The notes: a model not told the origin generated them from the sequence alone. A DNA stretch of 64,000 bases from an uncultured Caldilineaceae bacterium (GCA_951812725.1 OX638330.1:1612001-1676000); one strand, 5' to 3'; shown: positions 28,164 through 39,078, numbered from the stretch's first letter. Numbers and translations are program-made.

Positions 28164-29648
28164 GTGCCGAATCAAAGCGAAAACGGAAGCGAAAGCGCAC
28201 TCAATCTGTTCAAGAGCTATGCTCTGGACGGGAACACTTTCGATGAGATGTTTCAGGGGGACGGCCGTCCCAGAGGACCCTACCAGAAGCTGCTTCAAAG
28301 TATTTTGGAAGTGCAGGCAAGCGAACTGACGCAGCGCCAGCAAGCGGCCGACCTGACGTTTCTGAATCGAGGCATCACTTTCACCGTATATGGCGAAGAT
28401 TCCACGATAGAACGCATATTCCCTTACGACATTCTACCCCGCATTATCAGCGAGCAAGAATGGCATACGATCGAGAGTGGCTTGCGCCAGCGCATACACG
28501 CCATCAATCTCTTCCTGCGAGACGTCTACCACGAGGGACGGATATTGCAGGAAGGGAAGGTGCCATTCGAACTCATCTACAGTTGCCAGAACTATCAGCG
28601 GGAGATGAGGGGTGTCAAGGTCGCCAACGACGTCTACACTTCGATAGTCGGTACCGACCTCGTCCGTCTTCCCAGCGGTGCGTTTGCCGTATTGGAGGAC
28701 AATCTGCGGGTTCCAAGCGGCGTTTCCTATATGCTGGCGAATCGAGAGGTCATGACGCAAGTGTTCCCTGGCATGTTTGGCGGGTATGGCATTCAGCCAA
28801 TCGGACACTACGGGCAGGCTCTTCTCGAACAACTGCAGGCTCTGTCGCCCAAAGGGCGCGACGCTACGATCGTTTTGCTCACTCCAGGGATCTTCAATTC
28901 CGCTTATTTCGAGCACACGTTTCTGGCGCGGGTTATGGGGATCGAGCTTGTCGAGGGCGCTGACATGCTCGTCCACGATGGCTTCGTTTACATGCGAACA
29001 ACCGGTGGGTTGCAGCGTGTTGACGTAATCTATCGCCGCATTGACGACGAATTCATCGACCCATTACACTTTCACCCTGACTCGGCCCTGGGTGTTCCCG
29101 GTCTGTTCAACGCCTACCGCGCCGGCAACGTAACGCTTGCCAACACGATTGGAACAGGGATTGCTGATGACAAGGCAGTCTACTCATTTGTACCCGAAAT
29201 GATCAGGTACTATCTGGGCGAGGACCCGATTTTGCAAAACGTCGAGACTTATCTCTGCATGCGCGAAGACGAATGTGCCTACGTGCTCGAGAATCTCGAC
29301 AAGTTGGTTGTCAAGGCAGTCGGGGAGTCGGGGGGATACGGCATGCTGATTGGCCCGCACAGCACGCGTAAGCAACAGGAAAGCTTCCGTGAGCAGATAC
29401 AAGCTGACCCGCGCAATTACATTGCGCAGCCCACGCTAAGCCTGTCCCGCGCGCCTTGCTATATCAATGGCAATGTCGTTTCTCGCCATGTCGACCTGCG
29501 GCCCTTTATACTCTACGGAGGTGAGACAGAGAACACGGTCATCGTTCCTGGTGGCCTAACGCGCGTAGCCCTGCGTGAAGGCTCGCTTGTGGTCAACTCA
29601 TCCCAGGGTGGCGGCAGCAAGGACACGTGGGTGTTGCAACACAGTTAG
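28164..29648 (+). CDS. Circularly permuted ATP-grasp type 2 protein (DUF404/407-like)
   Basis: A 494-residue protein of the permuted ATP-grasp family. Early motifs are NRGITFTVYG and IFPYDILPRI. VPSGVSYMLANREVM, LTPGIFNSAYFEH and RTTGGLQRVDVIYRRIDDEFIDP follow, and the nucleotide/metal part is VVKAVGESGGYGMLIGP. Relatives are predicted to form amide bonds, perhaps in peptide synthesis, together with alpha-E and transglutaminase proteins. Here the three genes are adjacent and co-oriented (gaps of 21 and 24 bp), the classic set. The start is GTG at 28164. Confidence 0.92.
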   Translation: MPNQSENGSESALNLFKSYALDGNTFDEMFQGDGRPRGPYQKLLQSILEVQASELTQRQQAADLTFLNRGITFTVYGEDSTIERIFPYDILPRIISEQEWHTIESGLRQRIHAINLFLRDVYHEGRILQEGKVPFELIYSCQNYQREMRGVKVANDVYTSIVGTDLVRLPSGAFAVLEDNLRVPSGVSYMLANREVMTQVFPGMFGGYGIQPIGHYGQALLEQLQALSPKGRDATIVLLTPGIFNSAYFEHTFLARVMGIELVEGADMLVHDGFVYMRTTGGLQRVDVIYRRIDDEFIDPLHFHPDSALGVPGLFNAYRAGNVTLANTIGTGIADDKAVYSFVPEMIRYYLGEDPILQNVETYLCMREDECAYVLENLDKLVVKAVGESGGYGMLIGPHSTRKQQESFREQIQADPRNYIAQPTLSLSRAPCYINGNVVSRHVDLRPFILYGGETENTVIVPGGLTRVALREGSLVVNSSQGGGSKDTWVLQHS

Positions 29649-29669
29649 TACCAAAATAGGTGACGCGAC

Positions 29670-30647
29670 ATGCTCTCCAGATCTGCAGACAATATGTACT
29701 GGCTCGGTCGCTACATGGAGCGAGCGGAAAACACGATCCGGCTGCTTCGAGTGCGCCTGAATTTCATGGTCGGCCAGACGGCCCAGCATGGCAACGATCG
29801 CGGCTGGCAGCAGTTCTTCTCCGCATTGCGCCAACCCCCTCCTCTCATGAAGAACGGCGTCGTCGACAGTGAGGTAGCCCTGCAGATGGCGCACGATCTC
29901 ACCTTCAATACCGAGAATCAGCATTCAATTTCAGGCTGCATTAACCTGGCCAGAACGAACGCTCGCTCGGTGCGCTCTCAACTGAGCAGCCAACTCTGGG
30001 AACATATAAACCGGCTCTATTTGCGGCTGTATTCATGGCAAGGTCACGAGAATTGGCATGACGAACGTGACAACTTCTTCAGAGAACTTGAAAGCAGCGT
30101 CTCACTTTTTCAGGGTCTGGCATTTTCGTCGCTGTTGCATGATGAAGGGTGGCTCTTCATTCAAATTGGCGGGCATCTGGAGCGCGTATTTTCGGTGTGC
30201 AGCTTATTGACAGCACATTTTCGCCATTTTGGAATTGATGGTGGGGAAAGGCTGGAAACGGTTGATCCCCTCAATGGCATTGGTGTTTTGCGCGCCTGCA
30301 ACTCATTTGAATCGTACTGCAGGGTATATGACCCGCGGCCGGAAACGAGTTACGTGACGAACTTCCTGTTGCTCAATGCATACCTGCCGAATTCTGTACG
30401 ATTCAATGTCAGCCAGATAGCTGTATTGCTTGAGCAACTTGCCGGTGCAACCGAGTCCCGCCGCGCAGGAGACCTGAATAGAATGGCTGGAAAGCTACAA
30501 GCCCGATTGCAGTACAGCCAGATCGATGACGTTGTTGAATTTGGGGCGCAGTCATACGTTGTGGACGTAATGCAGAGCTGCGACGAGATACACGATGCAC
30601 TGTCTGACGCCTATTTCAGCTACCCGATCGATGAGGCCGTTTCCTGA
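29670..30647 (+). CDS. Alpha-E domain protein (DUF403)
   Basis: A 325-residue helical protein starting MLSRSADNMYWLGRYMERAE, a hallmark of the alpha-E superfamily. Later ones are NLARTNARSVRSQLSSQLW near residue 85, FSSLLHDEGWLFIQIGGHLERV near 150, and LLNAYLPNSVRFNV. Alpha-E proteins accompany permuted ATP-grasp proteins in predicted peptide-ligase operons; their own chemistry is unknown. It is the middle gene of that set here. Confidence 0.92.
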   Translation: MLSRSADNMYWLGRYMERAENTIRLLRVRLNFMVGQTAQHGNDRGWQQFFSALRQPPPLMKNGVVDSEVALQMAHDLTFNTENQHSISGCINLARTNARSVRSQLSSQLWEHINRLYLRLYSWQGHENWHDERDNFFRELESSVSLFQGLAFSSLLHDEGWLFIQIGGHLERVFSVCSLLTAHFRHFGIDGGERLETVDPLNGIGVLRACNSFESYCRVYDPRPETSYVTNFLLLNAYLPNSVRFNVSQIAVLLEQLAGATESRRAGDLNRMAGKLQARLQYSQIDDVVEFGAQSYVVDVMQSCDEIHDALSDAYFSYPIDEAVS

Positions 30648-30671
30648 GAATCCATTCCTACCTACTGACAA

Positions 30672-31640
30672 ATGAAATACTACACAATTCACCATCACAC
30701 CAGGTATCGATACAGTTCGGAAGTCAGCGAGAGTACGATGGAAGTGCGCATGCAACCGCGTACGGACCGTCAGCAACGCTGTCTGAACTTTCAGCTTGAA
30801 GTCTGGCCGCACGCCCAGGTACTTACAGCCAGCGACTGTGTCCAGAATGCGATTCACTATTTCGACATTCCCAGACGTCATTCCGAGCTGCTCTTACGCG
30901 CCCAAAGTCTTGTCCTGGTCCAGGAAGGGCAACCGTTGCCCGAGGGAATTGATTCGACTGAATGGGCCGCTTTGGAGGAGGCTGCGGCTACAGGCGTCCA
31001 CTGGGACTGGCTGTCACCGAGCAAGTTTGCCCGTCCTACTTCGCTGCTAGGTGACTTTGCAGCAGAGGTCGAATTCAATCGCGAGATTGATCCTCTCAGC
31101 GCGCTCTTCCGGCTAAATGACCGCATACATGTTGCACTGGAGTATATGCCACTGAGTACAGCCGTTGATTCGCCAATTGATATCGCTCTGGAGAATCGAC
31201 GCGGCGTCTGTCAGGATTTCACACACATTATGATTGCTTTGCTGCGTCGGGCAGGTATCCCTGCGCGTTACATCAGCGGGTATGTTCAACAGGATCCGCA
31301 GAAGGAGGAGGAGACGGACCTCTCCGGAGCCTCACACGCGTGGGTGGAGGCATTCCTACCTGCCACAGGTTGGATAGGGCTGGACCCAACCAACAATTCA
31401 CAAGTAGGCGACAGGCACATTCGTATCGCCATTGGCAGAGATTATGCGGACGTGCCTCCTACCAGGGGAACCTACAAGGGAGGATCGAGCAGCGAGCTCA
31501 CGGTAGGGGTACACATTTCTGAGACTGAGGACGAATCGATTCCCCCTGACCTGCTGGACAATGGACACTGGTCAACGAGGGAGCAGATCGAGGAAGTGAG
31601 CAGTTCGCAGCAGAGACGAGATCAGGAGCAGCAGCAGTAA
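30672..31640 (+). CDS. Transglutaminase-like protease-fold protein
   Basis: A 322-residue protein. Residues 1-90 form the bacterial transglutaminase N-terminal beta domain (YTIHHHTRYRYSSEVSES, ending FFD-like HYFDIPRRHSELLLRAQS). The papain-like core has the catalytic cysteine in NRRGVCQDFTHI near residue 178, the histidine in SHAWVEAFLP near 218, and the aspartate in GWIGLDPTN. Such enzymes cleave or form isopeptide bonds. As the third member of the ATP-grasp/alpha-E set, it may reverse or process the ligase product. No signal peptide, so cytoplasmic. Confidence 0.93.
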   Translation: MKYYTIHHHTRYRYSSEVSESTMEVRMQPRTDRQQRCLNFQLEVWPHAQVLTASDCVQNAIHYFDIPRRHSELLLRAQSLVLVQEGQPLPEGIDSTEWAALEEAAATGVHWDWLSPSKFARPTSLLGDFAAEVEFNREIDPLSALFRLNDRIHVALEYMPLSTAVDSPIDIALENRRGVCQDFTHIMIALLRRAGIPARYISGYVQQDPQKEEETDLSGASHAWVEAFLPATGWIGLDPTNNSQVGDRHIRIAIGRDYADVPPTRGTYKGGSSSELTVGVHISETEDESIPPDLLDNGHWSTREQIEEVSSSQQRRDQEQQQ

Positions 31641-31651
31641 CAGTGAGGACA

Positions 31652-31688
31652 GAGAAAAAGGCCGGCAGCGAAAAGAACACTGCCGGCC
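31652..31688 (-). terminator. Rho-independent terminator of the NIPSNAP gene
   Basis: On the minus strand a 9 bp GC-rich stem, GGCCGGCAG/CTGCCGGCC with an 11 nt loop, is followed by TTTTTCTCTG. It lies about 60 bp after the NIPSNAP stop. No U-run follows on the plus strand, so it would not be efficient for the transglutaminase transcript. Confidence 0.85.
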
Positions 31689-31749
31689 CGCCTTCCAGAA
31701 CGGCCACGCACGGATCAGCAGAACCGACCCGTTTCAGTTCGATTTACAC

Positions 31750-32070
31750 TTAGTTCATGACCGACTTTGCGGTTGGCACAAGACGCATGACTTTGATAGT
31801 TTCGCGGTTAAGCATTTCCGGGATATTCGGCGCGATCTCGTTGACCCATCCATCGGATTGGTATACGGCCTCATACAGCGCCTCGCGGTCGGCCTCATCC
31901 CGGAAGCGACGCATCCACACGTAGCAGTTATCGTCTTCCTCGTCGACAAATGAACCGGCTACGACCATTCCCTTTGAAACCTGGAAGGGGATGATCACAC
32001 TCTCCATGTACTGAACCCAGTCGTCGCGTTTGCCAGGGTGACACTCGTAAATGCGGTACTCGTACAACAT
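31750..32070 (-). CDS. NIPSNAP family protein
   Basis: A 106-residue protein with the ferredoxin-like fold of NIPSNAP proteins. It begins MLYEYRIYECHPGKRDDWVQ and has VVAGSFVDEEDDNCYVWMRRF and the terminal MRLVPTAKS. The role of bacterial NIPSNAP proteins is unclear; some are found next to monooxygenase or catabolic genes. It stands alone between two operons, with a terminator behind and MITE copy E in front. Confidence 0.9.
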   Translation of the reverse strand: MLYEYRIYECHPGKRDDWVQYMESVIIPFQVSKGMVVAGSFVDEEDDNCYVWMRRFRDEADREALYEAVYQSDGWVNEIAPNIPEMLNRETIKVMRLVPTAKSVMN

Positions 32071-32099
32071 TGGGTTTTCTCCCTATTTATTGTGAATTC

Positions 32100-32406
32100 G
32101 AAACTACTCAGCCACTACTAATTCGCGAACCTGAATGAGGCGATCGGAGCTGTTTACTTTCTCCTCACTCCTCTATAATCTCTTTTTGCATTTGGGCGGT
32201 CGGGCCTTCGGCCCTCCCTTGTGCAGGGGCTGCGCCCCCGCAACGCCCCCCTACAAAACCATCGCTCACCGACCGTGTGTGCGCATTCCAGCAGTGCCGC
32301 TCCAGCCACCTGGCTGCCGCCAACCGAATACGCAATCAGATAGCCTGAATGGCGGCAGCGATAAAGGGTCGGTCAAGACAGGCACTGTAAATGGCTTAGG
32401 AGTTAC
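32100..32406 (-). mobile_element. MITE copy E with intact 8 bp target duplication
   Basis: The 307 bp element is in reverse orientation. Ends on the plus strand are GAAACTACTCAGCC (32100-32113) and GGCTTAGGAGTTAC (32393-32406). The flanks GTGAATTC (32092-32099) and GTGAATTC (32407-32414) are identical. The core hairpin is GGGCCTTCGGCCC on the plus strand. Confidence 0.95.
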
Positions 32407-32421
32407 GTGAATTCTTACTAT

Positions 32422-33822
32422 TCAGTCGGCTGGGATCGGCTCCAATTGCGGTTCGGCCAAGAGACGCATTGGCCGGTCGCCTTCGACTTCGTAGCTGGAA
32501 AAAGTTGGCAGGTGCTCTACATTGGCAGCGAACATCTGGTTTACCATCTCTCGAATCTCTGCCATAGACAGCACTGAAGACGTCAATGGGTCGTGCAATA
32601 TCGCCTGGAAAATCTTGCGCGGATCACCTTCCAGGATACCCTCCACCGCCAGCTCTTCAATCTGCGCACTCAGGCCTGTCAGCATTGCCACAGACGAAGG
32701 CAGAGGGCCAACCCGAACGCTTTCGAGGCCTTTGCTACTGGCCCAGACCGGGATCTCAACGCAGGCTCCGACCGGCAGATTATCGACCAGAGGCGTCGCG
32801 CCGCTGCCGTTTGGCATATTGCCGTTGAACTGGAACGGTTCGCCCCCTTCCAAAGCGTTGATGATATAGGCGGCATACTCATATCCCCGCGACAGATCAA
32901 GGGGGGCAGAATTGTCGAGCCACTCTATGATCTGCTCGTGCCAGGTCTCTTCCCGTTCTGAGTAGTGCGTCAGAACGTAGGCATATTCACCAGGATTCCA
33001 GCCTGTCCCGTGGGTGCAATATTTCTCGATCAGGTCAGGTCGTTTGCGGAACCAGGGATTGTATTCGGAGTGGTGTCCGCTCGACTCGGTTGGGTAGTAG
33101 TCCAGGTGCAGGTACATTTCATTTCGCACCTGCTCCTCATTGTATACTTCCGCCCGTTCTGAGATGGCTTCGCGAATAAGCGGGTAGGCGTCTTCGCCGT
33201 TCCACTCGTATTTCAGGTACCAGGCCATGTGATTGATGCCGGCGCAGGTGTAGGTGATTTCGTCGGTTGGGGCGCCGATCCAACGGGCGAGCATATTGGC
33301 AGTGCCCTGCACGCTGTGACAGAGCCCGGTTGCTACAATACTTGTCTCTTTCTGGATGGCCCTGCAGTTGGTCACCATCGGATTGGTGTAGTTGAGCATC
33401 ACGGCTTCCGGACAGAGGCGCTCCATGTCCCTGGCAATATCCACCATCACCGGCGTGGTGCGCATGGAGCGGAAGATACCAGAAGGCCCGCGTGTGTCGC
33501 CGATATTGGTATCGACACCGTACTGCTTGGGAATCTCAATGTCGCTGCGCCACACCTGGGTCTGGCCGACAAGGATTGTGACGATGACGTAGTCTGCGCC
33601 GTCGAGGGCTTCATCGCGGCTGAGCGTGGACTCGACGCTGGCAGGATAGCCCCCTTCGCGCACGATGCGCTTTACCGCTTGCTCGATATAGTTGAGCTTC
33701 AGGGGGTCAATGTCCATCAGACAGATCGTAGCATCCTCAAGCAGAGGGAAAGTCAGCACATCTTTGACGAGCTTGCGGGTGAATCCAAAGCTGCCTGCGC
33801 CGATGAATGTAACTTTCGTCAT
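32422..33822 (-). CDS. Glycoside hydrolase family 4 (alpha-galactosidase/glucosidase type)
   Basis: A 466-residue NAD- and metal-dependent glycosidase. The Rossmann N-terminus reads [16 protein letters not shown], followed by [15 protein letters not shown], and [13 protein letters not shown] with the metal-binding cysteine. CAGINHMAW carries the metal-binding histidine. This pattern is of the MelA/AglA group, acting on alpha-linked galactosides, glucosides or glucuronides by oxidation-elimination. The stop lies 16 bp beyond MITE E. It has no transport gene beside it, unless it is fed by the peptide-type transporter upstream, which is unlikely. Confidence 0.93.
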   Translation of the reverse strand: MTKVTFIGAGSFGFTRKLVKDVLTFPLLEDATICLMDIDPLKLNYIEQAVKRIVREGGYPASVESTLSRDEALDGADYVIVTILVGQTQVWRSDIEIPKQYGVDTNIGDTRGPSGIFRSMRTTPVMVDIARDMERLCPEAVMLNYTNPMVTNCRAIQKETSIVATGLCHSVQGTANMLARWIGAPTDEITYTCAGINHMAWYLKYEWNGEDAYPLIREAISERAEVYNEEQVRNEMYLHLDYYPTESSGHHSEYNPWFRKRPDLIEKYCTHGTGWNPGEYAYVLTHYSEREETWHEQIIEWLDNSAPLDLSRGYEYAAYIINALEGGEPFQFNGNMPNGSGATPLVDNLPVGACVEIPVWASSKGLESVRVGPLPSSVAMLTGLSAQIEELAVEGILEGDPRKIFQAILHDPLTSSVLSMAEIREMVNQMFAANVEHLPTFSSYEVEGDRPMRLLAEPQLEPIPAD

Positions 33823-33999
33823 TTTTGTACCACCTTTAGATAATTATCGGGAACGGAAACGCCGCCCTGCGATTCGTACCCCTACGTTTAAGTGCGGCCA
33901 ATATGAAGCGAATTGGCGGCCAATTGCCTGAACCGCCGGATCGGCTCCATGCGAGGATCATAGCACCTGGTTGCGACATAGCCCCAATAGTTAGCCGAT

Positions 34000-34362
34000 T
34001 CACGTTCCCAACATGCGTCCAAAAAAAGGCACGCGGGCTCGGCGGGCGCGCAGCGCATTGATGATTCCCGCGATCCAGGCCACGACCACGGCCAGATAGA
34101 CAGCGACCACAAGGGCGAAAATGTATGCTGCAACCACGCCGCCAAATGGCAGAAGCGAGACCAACCATGCGAACAGGAACCAGACTGCAGGCGCCAGAAT
34201 CAGTGCCATTACAATCGTCAGCGACTGGATTGCATGGTAGCGGGAGAAGGAGTCGTCTTTCCTCAGGGCCAGAATGTAGGCAGGACCTATCACCGGTAGC
34301 AGATAGGCAAGCAGCGCCGCGTCCACGTTGAGTTTCCCATTGGTTTCAAGGTCCTCGGTCAT
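34000..34362 (-). CDS. DUF4870/Tic20-like membrane protein
   Basis: A 120-residue protein with four predicted membrane helices ([56 protein letters not shown] and the end of the last helix). SRYHAIQSL after the first helix is the family hallmark. Function unknown. The ATG overlaps the stop of the OppF gene (ATGA), so it belongs at the end of the transporter operon. Confidence 0.82.
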   Translation of the reverse strand: MTEDLETNGKLNVDAALLAYLLPVIGPAYILALRKDDSFSRYHAIQSLTIVMALILAPAVWFLFAWLVSLLPFGGVVAAYIFALVVAVYLAVVVAWIAGIINALRARRARVPFFGRMLGT

Positions 34363-35387
34363 TCGGCTTCTCCGATTCCCTGTAGTGTCAACTCCTGGGC
34401 GAAATGACAGCTGGCAAAGTGACCGGGCTCGATCTCTTCAAGATGCGGCTCTTCCTGCTTGCATTGCTCCTGCGCGTAAAGGCAACGGGGATGGAACACG
34501 CAACCTGGCGGCGGATTGGCTGGACTTGGAATGTCGCCCTCGAGGATGATCCGGTTCAGTTTTATCTCCGGGTCGGCCGGCGGGATTGCGGAGACCAATG
34601 CCTCGGTATAGGGATGAAGCGGCCGCTGCAGCAGTTTGTCGGAGTCGGCAATTTCAACCAGCCGACCCACATACATTACCGCGATCCGGTCGCACATATG
34701 CTCAACGACCGACAGATCGTGGGCTATGAAGAGATAGGTCAAACCCAGATCATCCTTCAACTCCTGCAACAGATTGAGCACTTGGGCCTGAATCGACACG
34801 TCCAGCGCTGAGACGGGTTCATCGGCGATTATCAGTCGCGGCCGGAGTGCCAGCGTGCGCGCAAGGCCTATGCGCTGCCGCTGGCCGCCGGAGAATTCAT
34901 GGGGATAGCGCCGCATGTAGTTCGGGTCGAGCCCGACCGCCGTCATCAAATTGGAAACTCTATCTTCCAGCGCCCTGCCTGAGGCCTCCTTGTGAATAAT
35001 CAGCGGCTCGCCGATCAGGTCCTTCACGGTCAGGCGCGGGTTGAGAGAACTGAAGGGGTCCTGGAAGATCATGCGCATCTCTTTGCGCAGAGGCTTCATT
35101 GCAGTCTGGTCGATGGTGGCGATATCGATGCGAGTACCGTCGTCAGCAGTGTACCAGATTTCGCCCGCGGTCGGGTCGTAAAGCCTCAGAACAGATCTTC
35201 CGACAGTCGTCTTGCCAGAGCCGCTCTCTCCTACCAGACCCAGGGCTTCGTTCCGGCGGATGGCAAAGCTTACGCCATCTACGGCTTTGACATGGCCAAC
35301 AATTCGCTGCAGGAATCCCTGGCGAATGGGAAACCACTGTTTCAGGTCATTGACTTCCAGCAGATACTCGTTCAATGTCGTTTGCAT
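34359..35387 (-). CDS. oppF: Oligopeptide ABC transporter ATPase, OppF-like
   Basis: A 342-residue ABC ATPase. Walker [16 protein letters not shown]-loop [13 protein letters not shown], signature [17 protein letters not shown], Walker [14 protein letters not shown] and H-loop [12 protein letters not shown] are all present. The C-terminal part has the oligopeptide-type cysteine cluster (CVFHPRC...C), typical of OppD/OppF/DppF proteins. Paired with OppD at the far end of the operon, it would power peptide uptake. The start overlaps the cytochrome stop (TAATG). Confidence 0.92.
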   Translation of the reverse strand: MQTTLNEYLLEVNDLKQWFPIRQGFLQRIVGHVKAVDGVSFAIRRNEALGLVGESGSGKTTVGRSVLRLYDPTAGEIWYTADDGTRIDIATIDQTAMKPLRKEMRMIFQDPFSSLNPRLTVKDLIGEPLIIHKEASGRALEDRVSNLMTAVGLDPNYMRRYPHEFSGGQRQRIGLARTLALRPRLIIADEPVSALDVSIQAQVLNLLQELKDDLGLTYLFIAHDLSVVEHMCDRIAVMYVGRLVEIADSDKLLQRPLHPYTEALVSAIPPADPEIKLNRIILEGDIPSPANPPPGCVFHPRCLYAQEQCKQEEPHLEEIEPGHFASCHFAQELTLQGIGEAE

Positions 35388-37252
35388 TAGCGGTCCACTG
35401 TGCGCCCGGAGTCAAGCTGTATTTCTTCCGAAGCCAGAATTATATCCGGATCGGTCCAGCCTTTCCACTCCTGCAGTTGCTGAAATGCCCTGCGATAGAT
35501 GAGTAGCACTTCGATGTTGATTGTCTGGCCTGCTTGCGTTTCATTCTCTTGGGCCTCAAACCTGTATGTACTGTTCTTACCGGTCTGTGCGGGAATGCGT
35601 GTGTCCTCAACCAACTCCACCATTCGCCAGTGTGAAAAAGTGGGCTCTTCGCCGGTGAGCGTATCACGCAGGATCTTAGCGAAGCCCTCTCCGGCCTCCC
35701 CGGAAACGTCCCCCGCCCAGGCTGGCAGCGTTCCACCCTCGGTCAACAGCAGTGCGTTGCCACTGGAGTCGGTCGCCCGTACGACCAGGAGCACGTGGCG
35801 CAGCGGCGAGCCGGTGGGATAGTGGTGGCCTGCGCCTGTGTTGCTGACTTGTGTGTCAACGACCAGTTCGGCTCCCTCGATCTCGGCTCTTACTTCCAGC
35901 GCAATGGCGCTCTTCAGAAACTGCTCGTCGGTTGATCCCGGCATCTGGTGCAGGTGGATCTGGTCCAGCTCGCGGAAAAGGCCGCCCTTTTCCGGAAAAA
36001 CAAAGTAGCTGCGCTCGGCCCTTGAAGCCAATTTACCCAAGCCGGCCGGCAGTGCACGGCCACTGGCGTTCTCCAACCAGGCCGCGGTCTGGACGACGGT
36101 TTCCATGCTGGAGGCTAGCCGCGGCGCCACAGGCATGTGGCAGTCCTGACACGTTTGGCCGGTATCGGGACTGCTGTACGGGCTCTCCAGCCATTCCCCG
36201 TAGGAGTTATAGATTTCGGTTGTGTCGTTGACACCGTAGTGGCACGACGAGCAGAATGCGCTCTCCCCATGCAACTGATTGAAGCTGTCTTTGGGGCGGG
36301 CAACGTCATCGACAGTTCCCATCAGCAGGTCTTCGCCTGTCTTGGGCCGGTAAAGTGTAAGCGAAAGAATCCCTGGCATCGCAGGGTCAGGCAACACAGT
36401 ATTTGTATAGAAATTCACGGCGCCGATCTTGTGGCAGAAATCACATGAGATCCCTTCGGCTGCGACGCCGATCGCCTCATTAGGGCTGACACCGGCAGGC
36501 AGTTCATCGCTGGCCTCGCTGGTTTCCTGCATGTGGCAGCCGTTCCAGCCGCAGCTGTTGTCGGCATCCAGTTTTGACGCCATCGGCGTATGGCAGGCGG
36601 CGCAGTTTCCATCCCTTTTTGGAAAATCCAATTTGAAGCCGGGACCATAGTACGGGTCGTCAGGGTCGCGGGTCCTGGGCAAGCCGGTATAGTAGTTTGT
36701 GTTACGACTGCGATTTCCTTCAACGTCGGTCCCGTTATACATGGTGAGAAAGCGAACGTTGACGGCTGACTGGCTGTGCGCGTCGCGTTGCCATTCTGCA
36801 TAGGATGGATGGCATTCGCCGCAATTGGCCGATGGCTCCCAATCGTAAACGGAGTTGTCGACTCGATTATGGGGATGCAATTCTATGCTGACCCCATCTT
36901 CGCCGCCGCGCGCCTCGGTCCAGCCAAAGATATAGCCTTCGGCCCACGCCACCAGGGTCACACCTTCTTCGACTGGCAGGCCGTCTATCGTGAATCCACC
37001 GTCATCGGCAGTATAGGTGTGATTGGCAGTTGTTTGAACCCGCACCAAGGCGCCGGCAACCGGACCGTCAGTATCGGTCACCGTACCGCTTACGGACGCG
37101 GTGGCGGGTTGGGGCCAGGCAAAGACTGCAACTAGAGTGCCAATCGCAAATAGAGAAGCCAGAAGCAGGAGCAGTATAAGAGGGCGCGCCAGAGCCCTCA
37201 TTTTGCCGCCAAGCGCGGCCTTGCCGCCCGGCGATGAATTGCGCTCACCCAC
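35387..37252 (-). CDS. Multihaem c-type cytochrome with carboxypeptidase-regulatory-like domain
   Basis: A 621-residue protein anchored by an N-terminal helix (residues 24-45). Residues 52-125 form a carboxypeptidase-regulatory-like beta domain ([16 protein letters not shown]). Six haem sites follow: CGECH 144, CAACH 217, CGWNGCH 234 (a CX4CH variant), CDFCH 270, CSSCH 334 and CQDCH 368. A beta-rich C-terminus (about 440-615) holds [15 protein letters not shown], as in tetrahaem-type redox proteins. It should act outside the membrane in electron transfer. It is embedded between the OppC and OppF genes, an odd place. Start GTG 37252 is tentative; ATG 37201 is the alternative. Confidence 0.85.
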   Translation of the reverse strand: MGERNSSPGGKAALGGKMRALARPLILLLLLASLFAIGTLVAVFAWPQPATASVSGTVTDTDGPVAGALVRVQTTANHTYTADDGGFTIDGLPVEEGVTLVAWAEGYIFGWTEARGGEDGVSIELHPHNRVDNSVYDWEPSANCGECHPSYAEWQRDAHSQSAVNVRFLTMYNGTDVEGNRSRNTNYYTGLPRTRDPDDPYYGPGFKLDFPKRDGNCAACHTPMASKLDADNSCGWNGCHMQETSEASDELPAGVSPNEAIGVAAEGISCDFCHKIGAVNFYTNTVLPDPAMPGILSLTLYRPKTGEDLLMGTVDDVARPKDSFNQLHGESAFCSSCHYGVNDTTEIYNSYGEWLESPYSSPDTGQTCQDCHMPVAPRLASSMETVVQTAAWLENASGRALPAGLGKLASRAERSYFVFPEKGGLFRELDQIHLHQMPGSTDEQFLKSAIALEVRAEIEGAELVVDTQVSNTGAGHHYPTGSPLRHVLLVVRATDSSGNALLLTEGGTLPAWAGDVSGEAGEGFAKILRDTLTGEEPTFSHWRMVELVEDTRIPAQTGKNSTYRFEAQENETQAGQTINIEVLLIYRRAFQQLQEWKGWTDPDIILASEEIQLDSGRTVDR

Positions 37253-37272
37253 CTCCGCGCTCCGTTACTATC

Positions 37273-38418
37273 TCAGACGATCGAATAGGGGTCGGCCGCA
37301 TCGCGAAGGCCGTCTCCCAGGAAGTTGAAACCCAGCACGGCCACGATGATGAAGATGACCGGTGTCATGATCCACGTATGTGTACCCAATGTCTGCAGGT
37401 TTTGCGCGTCTCGCATCAAGAATCCCCAGCTGACCAGCGGTTCCTGAATGCCAATCCCAAGGAAACTGAGAAATGCCTCAGCGAGAATGATTTGGGGGAT
37501 TGTCAGAGTCAGTACAACGATTATGTGGCTGATCGAATTGGGGAAGAGATGCAGGAAGATGATCCTGGCGTCGGACGCGCCCATTTCCTTGGCCGCCAGA
37601 ATGAAGTCCGTTTCGCGAAAAGCCAGTACTTTGCCCCGCACTTCGCGCGCCAATAGCGTCCACGAAAGCAAGGAAAAGATGATCACCATGACGATGAACA
37701 CCTGCAGAGAATCCCACGTCCGGGGAATGATTGCGGCCAGAGCCAACCAAAGTGGAAGCTGCGGAAAAGAAGCGACGAATTCGACGAATCGCTGGATGAC
37801 GTTGTCGATCAAACCCCCATAGTAGCCGGAAACGATTCCGACAACCGCGCCAACGACGATGCTCACGATTGTGGCGAACAGGCTGAGCGAGAGGGAGATG
37901 CGTCCGGCAGTGCAGGCCCGGCCCCAAAGGTCTCTGCCCTGCTTTTCAGTGCCCAGCAGGTGGATTTTGCCCCCTTCATCGACTCCGAACAGGTGGTAGC
38001 GGGTAGGGAAAAGCCCGAGTACTTTCCATTCCCAACTCTTAACGAAGAACTTGATCTCATATCGCTGGGCCGGGTCCTCCTCCCACAGTGGTTCGAAAGT
38101 CTTGGGGTCGATGGTCACGGACAGGTTGTAGACGAATGGGCGAATATGAAATCTGCCTTCGTCGTCTATCACGCGGATACGTGTTGGAGGAATGAAGCTG
38201 TCCTGCAAGATTGCATCGGTTGGATCGACTGGAGCGAAAAATTCAGCAAAGATTGCCAGGATGATGAGAGAAAGCACCATAAGGCCGCCGGCAATGGCCG
38301 GCCGGCTCTTCCTGAATCTCTGCCAGACCAACTGGAAGTAGGACTCGTGCTGTTCTTCGCCTAGCTCAATGTCTTCCGAAATGACCTGAGGTGAACCATT
38401 GCCGCCCTGAGTTTCCAT
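37273..38418 (-). CDS. oppC: Oligopeptide ABC transporter permease, OppC-like
   Basis: A 381-residue permease from ATG 38418 (TTG 38427 is an alternative). A cytoplasmic N-terminus is followed by a first membrane helix ([20 protein letters not shown]) and an extracytoplasmic loop of about 110 residues. The BPD_transp_1 core has [15 protein letters not shown] and the EAA loop [23 protein letters not shown]. The C-terminus has [15 protein letters not shown]. It pairs with OppB. In usual operons it directly follows oppB; here a toxin-like pair separates them. Confidence 0.93.
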   Translation of the reverse strand: METQGGNGSPQVISEDIELGEEQHESYFQLVWQRFRKSRPAIAGGLMVLSLIILAIFAEFFAPVDPTDAILQDSFIPPTRIRVIDDEGRFHIRPFVYNLSVTIDPKTFEPLWEEDPAQRYEIKFFVKSWEWKVLGLFPTRYHLFGVDEGGKIHLLGTEKQGRDLWGRACTAGRISLSLSLFATIVSIVVGAVVGIVSGYYGGLIDNVIQRFVEFVASFPQLPLWLALAAIIPRTWDSLQVFIVMVIIFSLLSWTLLAREVRGKVLAFRETDFILAAKEMGASDARIIFLHLFPNSISHIIVVLTLTIPQIILAEAFLSFLGIGIQEPLVSWGFLMRDAQNLQTLGTHTWIMTPVIFIIVAVLGFNFLGDGLRDAADPYSIV

Positions 38419-38457
38419 AGATTTCAAGTCTGTTCCATTCCTAACCCAATGGTGAAT

Positions 38458-39078
38458 TCAGTTTCTCTGTACATACCTTACACGTACTTCACGCTCGGTA
38501 AGCGAGGTAAACCTCACGTTACTTGCTTTGCATTGCTCAAAAACTGTTCTGACCCTGTCAACTACAACGCGCACCCCTCCCACCCAGAACATGTCACTGC
38601 CGTCCCATTCATTCTCTTCGAAATGTAGTCCCCTATATACATCATAGCTTCTACCATTAGGCGTTGGAGGTGGTTTGGTAACTACAGTGCTGTGGCTGTA
38701 GTCGGCTTCGCAGACCGGTCCGGTTACTGCAAGACCGTGATAGTGAGAATAAAGATTGCCGTCCTGATCGTAAACCTCGACTGGATAAGTTGACCAACCT
38801 GTAATTTGGTTGTCTCTCAAGAGTTGTATGACCTTCTCCGAAACGCAAACAGGGGTGACCAATTGAGTCCACAGAAAATCAGCGAATTCAACCCCTTGTG
38901 CAGCGTCAAATTGTATTGGCGTCATTGTTTTCAATCTGCCTCGCGAAAGCAGTTCGAAATCCACGCCAGCAGCTTTGGCATCCGAAGGGAGCCGACTTCT
39001 TAGTCGAAACGGCTCAACGGCCATTGGATCAGCTAGCTCGTAGGTCGATAGCCAGACGAGTCCTCTTGAAGTTGACAT
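38458..39078 (-). CDS. Imm11/DUF1629-like immunity protein candidate
   Basis: A 206-residue soluble protein (ATG 39078; a TTG at 39087 would add three residues). The C-terminal half, YDVYRGLHFEENEWDGSDMF with a following VVVDRVRTVFEQC and NVRFTSLTE, has the pattern of the Imm11 (DUF1629) family, which often follows AHH-type toxin genes. The assignment is inference from pattern recognition. It lies 17 bp after the toxin-like gene in the same direction and would protect the cell from that protein. Its composition is AT-richer than the opp genes around it. Confidence 0.65.
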   Translation of the reverse strand: MSTSRGLVWLSTYELADPMAVEPFRLRSRLPSDAKAAGVDFELLSRGRLKTMTPIQFDAAQGVEFADFLWTQLVTPVCVSEKVIQLLRDNQITGWSTYPVEVYDQDGNLYSHYHGLAVTGPVCEADYSHSTVVTKPPPTPNGRSYDVYRGLHFEENEWDGSDMFWVGGVRVVVDRVRTVFEQCKASNVRFTSLTEREVRVRYVQRN

